DNA from: Malania oleifera | Taxonomy: Eukaryota > Streptophyta > Magnoliopsida > Santalales > Ximeniaceae | NCBI RefSeq assembly: GCF_029873635.1 | Contig: NC_080418.1 | Location: forward strand, 14,363,562 to 14,427,561 | DNA: 64,000 nucleotides | Reading direction: 5' to 3' | Shown: positions 11,245 through 24,324 of the stretch, piece by piece | Layout of the letters: every line of letters starts with the position of its first letter | How positions within the stretch are numbered: position 1 is the stretch's first letter | The notes under the pieces: model-generated | What the model saw: the letters and a program-made list of their open reading frames with translations, nothing else | What the model was told of the DNA's origin: nothing | The model's database searches: none | Program-made: the position numbers and the translations under genes

Positions 11245-14200
11245 CCGGAGCTTTGGGGAGCGTGGTTGTTCGATAGAGCAGTTTATGCGGATGAAGCCCT
11301 CATCTTTTACTAGAGGAGATGACCTGATTGTAGCTGAAAATTGGGTCTAGGATATTGAAGAGACATTGGTTGTGCTTCTTTGTACAAATGAACAGAAGGT
11401 GGTATTTGCAGCATTTAAACTAATAGGGGAGACGAAGCGCTGGTGGAGGTCAGCACGACTGATAGAGGAGCAGAGACCGGTTCCAATACCAGTGACATGG
11501 GACCGATTCAAGGAGCTGTTCTTCGAGCGATATTTTCCTTCTGTCATTCAGAGTGCAAAGGAAGCAGAGTTTATGCATCTGGTACAAGGGAAGATGACCT
11601 TATCCCAGTACGCAACTCGGTTTAACGATTTGTCACGTTTTGCTCCACATCTAGGATCTGATGAAAAGAAAAAGGCCAGGAAGTTTGAAGAAGAATTGAG
11701 ACAGAACTTGTTTGAGCAGGTGATTGGCTTCAGAGCTGTGACAGTTACGGAGGTTGTAGACAGAGCTGCGATTATTGAGAGTGATATTTAGAGGGGTTTA
11801 GCAGCACAGAGTCAGAGGAAGAGGTCGGTGCCTCAAGCTTACCAGGCTGGCTCCAGTAAGGGTCCATGGAGGAGAGGCCGTAATAGATAAGATCATAGGC
11901 AGATGGTAGGACCTCGGGAGTACCAGGGTATGCAGACCCTCCCAGTGTGCCAGACATGTGGAAGACGTCATTTGGGGGAGTGCCTGACAGGGAGAGGTGT
12001 ATATTACTGATGTGGGAGACTCGGCCATATGGCACGTGCATGCCTAGGGCCGCAGGACTAGGTTCCAGCTCCCAAGCCCTATCGGGGAGGACATCAAGTA
12101 GCTCGGGGAGGATATTAGACGCCTCATGGTTGCCAACATAGGAATGCAGCCCCAGCGCGAGTTTACGCTCTGACACCGGGTGATGCTGAGACTGCCGTGG
12201 ATATGGTGACAGATACATTTATTGTTTTATCATATTCAGTTATTGTTTTATTTGACTTAGGTGCTACACATTCGTTTGTCTCTACATCCTACGTTAAATT
12301 ATCTGGGAGTGAGACCCAGTTATTAGATATAGAATTGTCAGTAGCTACACCATCAGGGTCAGTGATATGGTGTCAGAGGGTGCTCAGAGGTTATCTTATA
12401 GAAATTCAGGGGAGAGTGCTACCAGTAGACCTGATTGTGTTTGAGATGTGCGGGTTTGATGTAATACTAGGTATAGACTGGTTGGTTGCTAATCATGCCA
12501 GCATTGATTGTTGTCAGAAAGAAGTAATTTTCAGACCCCCTGGTGAGCAGAAATTCAGATTCGTTGGTTCACGGGTACGTGCTCCACCACAGCTGGTGTC
12601 AACTATATAGGCAAGCAGACTACTCCGAGACGGAAATCAGGGGCTTGTGGCTTTTGTAAAGGAAGTGTCAGAAAATGAATTGAACCTTGTCAGTACCGAA
12701 GTAGTACTGGAATTCTCAGATGTTTTTCTAGAAGAGCTACCTAGGTTGCCTCTTGTGCGCGAGGTGGATTTTTCTATAGATTTACCTCCAGGGATCGCAC
12801 CGATCTCTAAGGTTCCCTACCGTATGACTCCAGCTGAATTGGGAGAATTAAAGAAGCAGTTGTAGAACTTGCTGAATAAGAGATTTATATGACCCAGTGT
12901 ATCACTATGGGGAGATCTAGTGTTGTTTGTAAAGAAGAAAGACGGGTCAACAAGGATGTGTATTGATTACAGAGAAATCAACAAGATTACTATCAAGAAT
13001 AAATATCCTCTACCCCGTATAGACGATTTCTTTGATCAGCTCTAGGGTACACGGGTATATTCCAAGATCGACTTCAGATCAAGATATCATCAAGTGAGAG
13101 TAAAGGCAGAGGACGTTGCAAAGATAGCCTTCAGGACCAGGTACGGGCACTATGAATTTCTCGTTATGCCTTTTGGTCTAACGAATGCCCAAGTGTTCAT
13201 GGACTTGATGAACAGAGTTTTTCACCAATATCTAGATCAATTTGTAGTGGTTTTTATTAATGATATACTAGTGTACTCGAAGAATTTCAAGGATCTTGAG
13301 GTGTATTTGAGGTAGGTACTGCAGAAACTTAGAGAGGAAAAGTTTTACGCCAAATTTAGTAAGTGTGAGTTCTGGGTTAAGCAAATTACGTTTTTGGGCC
13401 ATATGATCTCTGGAGATTGTATTTCAGTAGATCCCAGCAAGATTGACGTGGTGGTGAATTGGGCCAGGCCAAGGAATGTGTAGGAAGTCAGAAGTTTCTT
13501 GGGACTACCAGGTTCTTACCGTCGGTTTGTTAAGGGGTTTTTAGCATTGTCAAGGCCTCTCACGCGTTTAATCAGGAAAAATGCCAGATTCATGTGAGAT
13601 AAAGAATGCAAGCAGAGTTTTCAAGAATTAAAGTAGCGACTCGTCACTGCACCAATCCTGACGATTCCATCTGGAGGTGATGGTTATGTTATCTACAGTG
13701 ACACATATTTGAAAGGGCTCAGTTGTGTACTGATGCAGCAATGTAGGGTGGTAGCGTATGCGTCCAGGCAGTTAAAAGAATATGAAAAGAACTACCCTAC
13801 TCACGATCTAGAATTGGCTACGGTTGTACATGCACTGAAGATTTGGAGACATTACTTATATGGTGAGAGGTGTGAGATATTTTCTGATCACAAGAGCCTA
13901 AAGTATTTCTTTACACAAAAAGAGTTGAATATGCGCCAGAGAAGATGGTTAGAACTCATCAAGGATTATGACTGTACCATCAGTTACCACCCATGTAAAG
14001 CAAATGTGGTGGCTAATGCTTTAAGACATACATCAGAGGATACATCAAAGCTAGCAGCAGTAGTTCAACACTCAATTCTAATGGACTTGGAAAGGTTCGA
14101 CATGGAACTAGTAGCAGATGATCCTCAGGTGTTTATTGTTAGTCTGATTGTACAACCTACACTTTATGAAAGGATTAAATCTGTTCAGAGGAATGATCTA

Positions 14201-15595
14201 GAATTGGCAGAAGTGATAGCTAGAATACAAGACGATTGGGAAGAAGAATTTAGTATTTCTGACGATGCGGCTTTGAGATTTTGCATCAGATTATGTGTGC
14301 CTACAGATGACAGCATTAGAAGGACGATTCTAGAAGAGGCACACAGATCTCTATACACCGTTCATCCTGGTAGTACGAAAATGTATAGGGATATGCGGGA
14401 GTATTTCTGGTGGAGTGGCATAAAAAGGGAAATAGCAGAATTTGTGCAGCAGTGTTTGACGTGCTAGTAGGTTAAAGCTGAGCACCAGAGACCGGTTGGT
14501 CAGTTGCAGCCACTTTTCATTCTCGAATGGAAGTGGGACCACGTATCCATGGACTTTGTTACTGGGCTAACACCGGCGCCGCATGGTCAAAATGCCATCT
14601 GGGTAATTGTTGATAGACTGACAAAGAAAGCTCTTTTTTTGCCCATTAAAGTTAGCTACCCTATGAACAGGTTAACAGATATTTACATATAGGAGATTGT
14701 TCGACCCCATCGAGTGCCGGTATCCATAGTCTCAGACCATGATCCACGGTTTACATCGTGGTTCTGAAAGAGCTTGCAGGAGGCATTGGGGACTCGGCTA
14801 GAATTCAGAACTGTTTTCCATCCTCAGACAAACGGCCAGAAAGAGAGAATGATTCAGATACTTAAGGATCTGTTGCAAGCATGTGTACTGGATTTTGGAG
14901 GTAACTGGACTCAATTTTTGCCGCTAGTTGAATTTTCTTATAATAACAGTTATCAGGCTAGCATTAGCATGGCACCATACGAGGCGTTATATGATAGAAG
15001 ATGTCGATCTCCTCTTTTCTGGGATGAAGTCGGCGAGAGGCGAGTTGTGGGTCCAGAAATGGTTCAGCAGGCGTGCGATAAAGTCCAACTTATCCGGGAT
15101 AGAATTAGTGCAACATAGAGTCGGTAGAAAAGCTACACGGATACTCACCGCTGGGAACTAGAATTTAAAGTAGATGATCATGTATTTCTGAAAATCGCAC
15201 CATTGAAGGGGATCATGAGGTTTGGGAAGAAGGGTAAGTTGAGCCCTAGGTTCATGGACCCATTTGAGATACTTGAGAAAATTGGGTTAGTGGCCTATCG
15301 GCTAGCTCTACCACCATCTTTATTCAAGATTCACGACATGTTGCATGTCTCTATGTTAAGAAAATACGTCCCAGATCCTTCCCATATCATTAGCTATGCA
15401 GAATTGGAACTCAGTGGTGAACTAGCGTACGAAGAAGTTCCAGTGCAGATAGAAAAGAACAGGTATTACGCAACAAAAAGATTCCGTTAATGAAAATCTT
15501 GTGGATGAATCACGCTGTAGAAGAAGCCTCGTGGGAGCTTGAAAATGAGATCAGATAGAAATATCCCCACTTATTTAGTGAACCCAGCAGTGATG
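11245..15595 (+). mobile_element. Remaining gag-pol of the outer Tekay element (fossil)
   Basis: Continues gag after the nested insertion: gag core about 11365-11790 (WDRFKELFFERYFP), zinc-knuckle area about 11945-12040, protease near 12240 (GATHSFVST), reverse transcriptase about 12800-13290, RNase H about 13680-14040 ([12 protein letters not shown]), integrase about 14330-15200, and a chromodomain-like tail to about 15595. It is parallel to the inner element throughout but clearly diverged and more decayed. Confidence 0.9.
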
Positions 15596-15929
15596 TATAG
15601 ATTAGAGTAGTAGTAAATTTATTTTTTTTAACACAGTGGAATTGTAATGTAGTGTATAGGATAGGTAGTATTTTGGTTTTGGGGAAATTTTCTTTTATAA
15701 TTGTAATCTCCCAAAACTACCCATGTAACCACGGTATTCCTCCGCTATATGTGAGGGCAGGTAATAAAATAAGTAGACCGCTTTGCCTTCTAAGAAGGAG
15801 GAATCATATGAATAATAAATTTCGAGGACGAAATTTTATAAGGAGGGGAGAATATAACAACCCGAAGAATAATGGTATTTAAATAATAAAGATTAAGGGA
15901 AATGGAAAGAGTAACAGAAGGAGGCAGCC

Positions 15930-16185
15930 GACGAAGCGTTAGTCGACGACGTTGCATTTTGAAATGTAATAGCCCAAGAATTTTCCTAGGGCCTTGTCAA
16001 CAAACATAGGGGATTCGTTGACGAGGGTACATGAGGACCTCGTCAACAAGGAAGCATTTCATCGATGAGAAAATATCGAGCGACTATTTTTCGAATTCTG
16101 AATTTTATCAACGAGGAGATGGTATTCGTCGATGAACCTCCTTCTAGACCTCGTCGACGAGATGACGTGACTCATCAACGAAGGC
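15930..16185. repeat. U3 array of about nine CTCGTCGACGAG-like palindromic motifs
   Basis: Degenerate copies near 15938, 15994, 16012, 16037, 16058, 16107, 16126, 16148 and 16170, for example CCTCGTCGACGAGATG and GATTCGTTGACGAGGG. They end a few bases upstream of the TATA box at 16191. A similar array sits in the LTR at 58321. Confidence 0.8.
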
Positions 16186-16190
16186 CGCAA

Positions 16191-16239
16191 TATAAATAGT
16201 ATAACCCTCAAATTTTTACGCAAAATTTTCAACAAAAAC

Positions 16240-16300
<61 letters not shown>
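16191..16300 (+). promoter_or_regulatory. LTR TATA box and CT-rich leader
   Basis: TATAAATA at 16191, followed about 50 bases later by a (CT)n run at about 16243-16300. This is the expected arrangement of an LTR promoter and start of transcript. Confidence 0.6.
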
Positions 16301-16301
<1 letters not shown>

Positions 16302-17902
16302 GGCTTCTTCTCCATCTCTTTTTGATTTCGGCCCTGTCAATCACCGGATCCATGATCTGAGGCCACCACGACGCTCCTAGCGAAGTTCTCTCCAAGTTTA
16401 CCGGGGTGGATCGTCGGTGGGATCGAGTTGAATTTCTTCCTAGGTTCAGGGTAAGGTCTTTTATTCGAAATGAGGCTTTCCAACAGTTATAGGAAATGAA
16501 GTAGACAGAGAAATAATGACGTTTTGTTATGGGGAATGTTGTTTTCAAGGAGTTTAGTGGGAAACCCTGCGGGTGTAGGATAGATATTCAGTAGGGGCTT
16601 TCCAGTAGTCACGTAAGGGAAATATGCTATGTTAGGAAACCCTTTTATGATTTCAGTACAAACTATATGTTTTTATCAAATTATTATTCAAATTATATAT
16701 ATATTTACAGTTTCCAGAATTTGATAATATTAATATTTATTTGTGTGGCTTGAGTTGACAACAAAGCAGTACTATATTTATAGATTTGTGAATACCATGT
16801 TTATGGTTATTAATAGAAATATCACGATATTTGCATGTTTATAGAATGAAGAATTTTTCAGTGTACAGTATACTCAAAAATATGCATTTTCAGTAATTTA
16901 GGAATAACATGTTTATCAGTACCATAACGCCCCAATATACAGATAATCATACAACAGTTTAGTTATATAGAAATCAAATTTTCAGTCAGTTTATTTAGAA
17001 TTTCAGGTAAATTCTATGGGGTTATGGTTATTTTATAAACCACAGTAAAAACTATATATTACAGATATCAGTTACTTATATAGTATCAGACCCTGATGGA
17101 TCAGACAATAGAGTACGGTACCGTAGCTACAGATATTCAGTTCAGAGTGCAACCACTTTACTCAGACAGTAAGTGGTATGAGGTCGATCGTGCCCACGTC
17201 AGGACAGGCTCTCCATCAGATATGGATTGAGGGGGCCGATCAGACTGTCGGAGTTTAGTTGACTTACCCTGGTCAGCCAGCCAAGATAGGTCCTGCCTGT
17301 GGGCTGCACAACCCTATCATGAGGGGTTAAATCATGACATACAACCATTCAGGGAAATTTCTCAGATATTATGAGTACTATCAAACTTTCAGGAATAGTA
17401 GTATTAATATGAAAAGTAATTTCATATAAATTGACATGTTAAGTTATGTAGTTAATGGTTTTATTATACGTTATGTAATATCGGCATTTTCAGATTCAAT
17501 TATTCATACTATTCTTAAATCGAATTATTTTTACCAAACTATAGCTTAGTGGCCACACACTAGTAATAGCATGTTTCGTCTTACTAAGCGTTGGCTCATC
17601 TCAGTGTTGAATTATTTTTCAAGTGAACCAGCTAGGCGAGCGGAGCAAGCTCGTAGGTAGAGGGGCTGTTGTACTGCCTTTTTAAGAGTGAGTATTTTTG
17701 GGTGGCATGTTTTTGTAAACCCTTGGTATCAGTAAGGGTAGTTTCGAGAGAACAGTGATGATTGTATATTGTGGGTTGATTTGACACTCTAGTATTATAT
17801 TATGTGTGAATTTATTTTATATGATTGGCTTTCCGCTATATACGTTAATGATTGGATTTAAAACTAGGGAAAATGATTTTATTTTATTGTGAGGTCGTTA
17901 CA

Positions 17903-18799
17903 TGTATGGTTCTTTTTCTTCTTATTTTCAACTTCATTGAATCCTATACCTTCCTTATCCAAAGACATTCTTTGTGATCCAAGTAGTTCCTCAAAGTTCT
18001 CCTTTCCTCTAGTAAACTTGTAAATTATTTTATTTTGGTCCTCAATTTTACTTTCAAGGCAAAGAATTTTGATCTTTTATTCCTTTGCAGTTAGCTTGCA
18101 GTCTTACTAGCTCTTTAGCCATCTGATTTATTTTGCTTTCAAGTTCATTAATGACTAGGTCCTTTTCAATCGAAGTTTGAGATCTTAAATCATCTATTTC
18201 TTTCATCACTTTTTTCATTCTTGTTTTCTAATCTCTTAATTTTTAAATCCATTTCTCTTTCAGTAAGATTTTTAGATTCCAATTCTTTCTTTATTGCCTC
18301 ATTCTTATTTTTCAACGAAGAGTATCGTTTAGTTACTTTAACTAAAATCTTATGAACCTTGAATAGTTCACTTTGTAGTTCTTCATAAGATGGCATACTC
18401 TCATCATTGAATTCATCATATGAATGATCACAGGATTCATTGCATGTATTATCAAAAGATTTAGATGAAGAACTTTGTTCTTCATCATCATCCCATGCCA
18501 TAAGATAAGCATTAGCAACCTCTTGGTCGCTTGATTCACTTTCTGAACTACTGGAACTTACATTATCCCATGTAGTGGACTTCACTGCCTTTTTCTTTTT
18601 ATTCTTAGAATCCTTCTTAAATTGTGGACAATTCAGTTTTATGTGGCCTACCTTTTAATAGTTATAACATGTTGGAAGTTCAGCCTATGTTTCCTTCTTT
18701 TTGATTTCTCCTTTATCTGATTTAGAGTCCTGAAACTTAACTTAACCAAACATGTTAAGTATCCTTGATTTGTTATCATCAAAATAAGATTCTAAACCT
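17903..18799 (-). mobile_element. Ty1/copia gag remnant (fossil)
   Basis: Read on the minus strand: a zinc-knuckle-like segment (KVGHIKLNCPQFKK) near 18610-18670, then a Ser/Glu/Asp-rich stretch (KSTTWD, DQEVANAYLMAWDD), a coiled-coil-like Lys/Glu segment, and near 17930-18010 the block ENFEELLGSQ. This order is typical of the C-terminal half of gag in plant copia elements. No reverse transcriptase is present. It is broken several times. The outer Tekay element abuts it at 17902. Confidence 0.75.
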
Positions 18800-20135
18800 T
18801 GTTAGGCCGACATGAGGGTTCAGTTCAGGGTTCGGTTCAGGGTTGGAACCAAGGTTGGGTTCGAATTCCTACACTTAAAGCTTCACAGTTCAACATCTTA
18901 AAAACACAAGTCAGGGGGGAATATCCCTCGGTAACCTTGCATCTTCCTCTCCTTTAGTCTTCTTGTCCAGTTGTTGAGTCTGTAGAGTATCTGTCTAAAG
19001 GTCTGAACTCTTCTCTCCCCTTCTTAATTGCTTGAATGTTTATGGATTGCACAACTCTTCACCTCTGCTCTTTTCTTTGCTAATTGCTCTATTCTCTTTG
19101 TGATTGCTATTCTAATTGCTCTGTGCTCCCCTCCTTTTCTCTCTAATGACTCTCCTTTCCTCTTTTGCTAATTTCTCTATGCTCCATTTTTCTCTCTAAT
19201 GCTCCTCGTCTCTGTGTTTTTTTCACACAGCTCTCTCTAATGCTCCCTTTTTTTTTTTTTTTTTCATCCCTCCTCTCTAATGCCCTGACTCTCTTTTTTT
19301 TGTCTAATGCCCTAACCCCTCCTTAATGCCCTGTGCGAGACTCCCTATTTATAAGGAGTCTAGGTAGTGTTTTGGCGCCTAAATGCTCCTAGCGGGACCC
19401 CCTTCTAATAGAATTTTATTCTAATAGAATGCCTGACAGGGAATAATTTAATAGCTGTCATTCTCTTCCTTGCGCACATGCGAAATTTTCACTTTATTAT
19501 CTTCTTCTTCTGTTTTTGAATTTCATTTAACAACTTCTAACTTCTGAATTTTTTTTTTACTTTTTGGTGGACAGGGGACCTCCAAGAGTATGATGCACGC
19601 GACTTCAAGAGACTCCAGATTTGATTTCTTTATTTCCCTATATTTTTTATGTATTTTTATTTCTATATTTTTGTATTTCCATGTATTTTATTTGTGTAGC
19701 TGTATTTCATGTATTCTTGTAACTTGGGTCTATGCTCATTCAATAAAGTATTTCAAGTTCTTGCGCATGTTTGGGCCACTTGTGAACAGGGATTAAAAAT
19801 TCAAAGGTTATTCAATTAGTCAACAAATTTTGCCCACACGGATGACATTTCACTAATTAAACTTTAGCACTTGATTTTGAAGCAACCGACATCTAAGAAC
19901 ATGAATTAAAAATTTGTTTAACCAATTTTGCCAAAGCAATGAGCTCAAAATTCCTAGCCTCTCTTAAACAACATGATTTTGAAAAATCAGGTTAGGGACG
20001 TTTAGGAACATGGCTAAACAAATTAATTGCAATCAACTTAGAGCCTTAGGAGCAATCGATCAATGATGAACAATCCTGGCCTTAGGGCTTCAGTTCCATA
20101 ATTAAAACTACCTAGTGAAAATTAGGGTGTCTACA
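18800..20135 (-). repeat. Probable LTR (minus strand), family uncertain
   Basis: On the minus strand it begins TGTAGACACCC at 20135, has TTATAAATAG near 19345-19355 as a TATA box, then a pyrimidine/purine-rich leader, and could end in CCTAACA at 18800. TGTAGACACC starts are common among plant gypsy LTRs. No clear target duplication was found (AACCT against CACCC) and no second copy lies in the window, so the ends are tentative. Confidence 0.4.
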
Positions 20136-22400
20136 CACCCCTAGGCCCCTACACCCATTTGTGAATGTTATTTATATTTACATGTAATTCACCATATAAT
20201 GAAACTCTCATCATTCTCCACAATTTAAAGACACTACCTTTGTAAATTTCTCCCAATCACATAGGTGTAGCGGCAAGGGTGAGACACTCACTTCTTTTGA
20301 GAGAAATTAATTCGAATGAGAAGTTAATTTAAGATTTTGATTCTTGACTTATATTTTTAAGAAATAAAATATTGGGCTAAAGACACTCACTTCTTTTGAG
20401 ATTTAGTAAAGAGAGAAATATAGAAAATGTAGGACACTTTCATTGATGTGGAGATATCCTATATATAAGACTTGTACAAGGCATATTTTGTTACAAATTT
20501 AAATAGAAATCCAAAAGTATTTAAATACTAAATCAAAAAGATTCTAGACTATCAAATTCAAATACAAATTCAAAAGTATTTAAATATTAAATCAAGGAAA
20601 TTCTAGACTATCAAATACAATATTCAAGTAATACAATCTGAAGAATTCTATTTCGCCGCATACAATCGGATACTTCTAACGAGGTTTTTAAAGTTTTACA
20701 TATCTCTTTTAAGTTTGAATTTATTGACACTCATACCTTCTCATGAATACTTTTTGTTTGTATTCATTTTTTTTTTTCAATTATGATTATGCCCTCAATT
20801 AAGAACTACTAACTTTTTACATGTAATGTGGCTGATTATTTTTTTTTTTTCATTTTTCCCTTATTTACATAATACCTTTAAATTTTTATTTTTTTTTCAA
20901 TTATGTCCTCAATCAAGATTTGCTAGCTTCCAACACATGATGTGGCTGAATTTTTTTTCCCATTTTGTCCTTCTTTTACATAAATTTTTTAAAATTTTTT
21001 TTCATTATTTTGCCCTTAATTTTATGTCACCAACATGGTATTATTTGCCTTCGAAAATATTTTTTTCTTTTTTACTCTTAATTATATAGTACAACATGAT
21101 TCATTTGCCTTTGATTTTTTTTTCCTTCTTTACCCTTATTAAGCTCATTTTACATTTTACATTTTACCTTACCTACTTTGAAAGCAAAAGAGATATCTCT
21201 ATCAAATGGAAACCAGTTTTCAATTTTACATCTATATCTAATTGGAACAAAAATAATAAAATTCTGATTTTTATTGCAACAATATTTATGAAACTTCGAA
21301 TTACTTGCAAACTCATTTGTTGGACAATATTCTAAAACAGGTAATGATAATTATTCTTTAGCTTGCGTTTAGTTACTACTTACCATGTATTTTTTATACT
21401 CTTCATATTTTTAGACTTTGTCATGGGTTAATTCTTACTTACTCTTTTTGCTAATAAGATGAATTTTAGACAAATACTACCTGTGTAATATCAAGAGCAT
21501 ATCATAAAAAAGTATAGTTTTAGTTATGAATCTAATTGCCAAAATTATTTTTTTTTATTTTTTTTATTACATAGGAACTCCAGCCACCAACGAGCCCTTC
21601 AGACCCCCTAGTGCGGCACCAAACCTACGAATCAGTGTCCTCCGCCCCCAAGTCTCGCTGATCAGGGCAAAGTTCAGAGTGCAGACACAACTTCTGTGCA
21701 TCAATTGGACGTTCGACCAACCCGACCCCCGAGACACATCTCCATTATCATTCACGATTTCTACTGGCTTACAGAGAACTCTCACCATCCATGGTCCCTA
21801 CTGGCTCACAAAGCGAACTCTCACCATCCACGATCCTCGCTAACTCATAGAGTAAACTCTCACCATCCATAGGTACCGCTAACTCCGTGAGTGTATCTAC
21901 CTGGAATTGAAATCTCAAGAAAAAGACATTAATCGCTTATGAGGTTTGCCTATTTGCCAAGATCAATGTCTTTTACTTTAAGGATCAGTTTCGGTCAAGA
22001 ATTTTGTTTGGAAAAAGAAAAGAAAAGAAAAAAAATTAAAAAGAAACTTTATTTTTCACTATATTTTCTCTTTATATTAAATAGCATTAAAAAATTATTT
22101 TAATAAAATTAAAAATTAAGAAAAAAAAAATTTAAGGGTACGTAAAATTAAAATTTTGTCTATTAATTTGTAATATCTTTTTTTTTATTTTCTTTTTCAG
22201 TTTCTTTGATAGCCAAATACAAAAAAGTGAAATCCTTCTAATATTTTTCAAGCGATAGGCTGCAAAAGATATTTTTATATCTAAAATTAATATATTATTA
22301 ATTAAAAATTACTATTAATAAAATTTTTAATTAATTTATTTGTACATTAAAAAAGGATAATATTCTGTGCGTTTTCACAGGTCCAAATGTTTTTGTCATT
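20136..22400. other. AT-rich intergenic DNA
   Basis: Mostly T- and A-rich sequence with poly-T runs (20830-21130) and no coding signal. A short direct repeat, AGACACTCACTTCTTTTGAG, is at about 20284 and 20383. A GC-richer island at 21570-21890 holds three imperfect copies of a unit of about 36-40 bases containing AACTCTCACCATCCA. Confidence 0.7.
21760..21875. repeat. Three imperfect tandem copies of a unit of about 36-40 bases
   Basis: Each copy has a form of ACTGGCTCACAGAG followed by AACTCTCACCATCCA. The copies end near 21792, 21831 and 21871. Origin unknown. Confidence 0.7.
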
Positions 22401-22407
22401 CCCAGTC

Positions 22408-22421
22408 TCTATAAAAAATAC
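22408..22421 (+). promoter_or_regulatory. Possible TATA box of the ENTH gene
   Basis: TCTATAAAAAATAC lies about 510 bases before the start codon and is the best TATA match upstream. CT-rich leader-like sequence follows at 22530-22550. Such a long 5' leader is possible but unproven. Confidence 0.3.
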
Positions 22422-22922
22422 ATAAAATCCTGCGTGGAAGTTGCAAAGCCTCTCTTGGAGGAATCAATAAACTGCGCACGCTTTTTCAAATTCAAACCCA
22501 CAGCCCGAATTCCACCACAGTTGTTGACTTTCACTCTCTCTCTTTCTCAAAATTTAATCTTGGAATTTCCAAAGTCCAAGAAATGATCCATAGAAAACAT
22601 GACACCAGACCTACTCAATTTTGTTTTTCTTTCTTTTTTAGCCCATCGCTCTTATTTCCATTGAATTCGTCTCGTCTAGTCCCGCTTTTTTCATCTACAA
22701 TCATGCCCAGTTGGTTTGTTTAATGCATTTATTTTGATTGAGTAGGTGGTTTAATGGTTGCCTAATATGTATGGGATTCGTTAGATTTCCGCCGACCCCC
22801 AATTCTACCGCTCTTCAAGAAAAAGAAACAAAGAAACTCAGCTTAATTAGATTGTTTCCTTTTCTTCTACTTTCTTCTTCTTCTTTTTGAGAGTTTCTCC
22901 TGCGATTTCTTGGAAACCAGAC

Positions 22923-24324
22923 ATGTCGATCTTAAGCAAAAGCAGCAGCAGTGGGAACATGGGCACTCCCTTTTTCCACGAATTGAAAAAACAAGCTTCT
23001 TTCTTCCTCAAGGAGAAGATCAAGACTGCTCGATTAGCTCTCACCGATGTCACCCCTGCAGAATTGTCAGTTCTCTGACCTCGCACGCAGTTGTTTCTTT
23101 TTTTCATCCACGATTTTCTGTTTGGGATTGTTGTTTGATCTGGGTTTTTGTTTTCTTTTGATGTAGTCGTCTGCTTGATTGATTTTTCTTTTCTGATGTT
23201 TGCAGATTGACAGAAGAAGCCACCAATGGAAATCCGTGGTCACCGGACACCCGTACCATGGGTTTGATATCGCGGGCGGCTTTTGAACTCGATGATTATT
23301 GGAGAATTGTCGAAATTCTGCACAAAAAGTTTGTAATCTAAACTGGGTTTCTTGTCTTTTGACTTTTTGATCTCTCCCTTCTATATATGAATTTATGATT
23401 TTACTGTATTTTGATTTTTTGATTAATGGCATTCCCTGTGCGAATCAGATTGTTGAAATTTGATAGAAAGAACTGGAGGACCTCTCACAAGGCTCTGGTA
23501 GTGCTTGAACACTTGCTTACTCATGGACCAGAAAGTGTTGCAGAGGAGTTTCAGAGTGATGAGGATGTTATTAGGCAGATGGGAAACTTTCAGCACATCG
23601 ACGAGAAAGGGTCGAATATTTTTGCCTTTGCCGATTTGGGTATATTCTTTTTGCCATAAAACTTCCTCGGAAAATCACAAAACTATGTGGGCATTTCATC
23701 TGCAGGTTCAACTGGGGCCTCACTGTAAGAAAGAAATCAGAGAGGATACTAATGTTGCTTGAGCAGGGACCTCTCCTCAAAGAAGAGAGGGACAGAGCTC
23801 GAAAACTTACGAGAGGAATTCAAGGCTTTGGCAGCTTCTCCCATACGTCTTATTCAGCACAAGCCGTTCTGCAGGAAGCATCAGTTGGAGCATATGAAAG
23901 GAGTAATTCTCACTTCAACAATCATGGAAACCAAGAAAACCAGTCCCCATCCTTGACTGATGGAGGATCGATCAAAACTAGCATTGAAAGATCAGAGAGT
24001 AGCCACGAGGATGCTGTTTTGGTTTCTGGAAAGATAATGGGGAATTCAAACTCTTCAAATGGTTTCTACAATGGTGAGCTTCTTGGGAAATCTAAGACCC
24101 AGACAAGTTTCAAAGAGAACATGGCTCCTAAAGAGGAACTTCTCAGGGAAGGAGAATTGCATCAATGGGATTGCTTGGGAGAGCCAAAACCGCTATTGGG
24201 AGGTGAGAAAAATGAGCCTGGTACTCCGATTGCCTACGAAGATCATCATCCCTTTAAAGACAATGACAGTCTAACAACTGCATCTCTGCTTTATGTGGGA
24301 GATGAAACCTCCAAGAGATACTGA
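22923..24324 (+). CDS. ENTH-domain (epsin-like) protein, 4 exons, 348 aa
   Basis: Exons 22923-23065, 23206-23328, 23449-23610 and 23706-24324, all with GT-AG introns and phases that close exactly (1047 bases with stop). ENTH domains bind phosphoinositides such as PIP2 and help bend membrane and recruit clathrin during vesicle formation. Seen: N-terminal helix region (KEKIKTARLALTDVTPAEL), then the conserved ENTH core, with TEEATNGNPW, MGLISRAAFE and RKNWRTSHKALVVLEHLLTHG, plus NWGLTVRK at the exon 3/4 junction, to about residue 175. The tail is short, polar and Ser/Asn-rich, without the UIM, DPW or NPF repeats of long epsins. It closely resembles the Arabidopsis ENTH/VHS family protein I recall as AT3G46540. 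It is convergent with the PUB33-like gene. The exact trafficking step is not shown by the sequence. Confidence 0.93.

Larger units (their letters stand above)
1..17902 (+). mobile_element. Outer Ty3/gypsy Tekay (chromovirus) element, left end cut by the window, host of a nested insertion
   Basis: Seen: LTR end at 850, Met-tRNA-type primer site from 854, gag start near 1173, an interruption at 1298/11245, then the rest of gag-pol to about 15595, a polypurine tract and a right LTR (15853-17902). The protein order is gag, zinc knuckle, aspartic protease, reverse transcriptase, RNase H, integrase and a chromodomain-like tail, which is the Tekay lineage of plant chromoviruses. The two LTRs differ at roughly 9% of positions by eye over about 270 bases, mostly transitions, so this element is older than the one inside it. 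It is a fossil with fifteen or more breaks. The left part of its 5' LTR lies outside the window. Confidence 0.9.
15853..17902 (+). repeat. 3' LTR of the outer Tekay element (2050 bases)
   Basis: Starts directly after a polypurine tract with TATAACAACCCG (a TGTAACAACCC-type start) and ends GGTCGTTACA at 17902. Its last 850 bases match 1-850. It holds an array of CGTCGACGA-like motifs, a TATA box at 16191, a CT run and donor-like GGTAAG sites. The sequence after 17902 is a copia fragment, the older target. Confidence 0.9.

Noticed and set aside
22847-23432. Minus-strand open frames over the ENTH gene
   Set aside because: Shadows of the plus-strand exons and introns with no domain.
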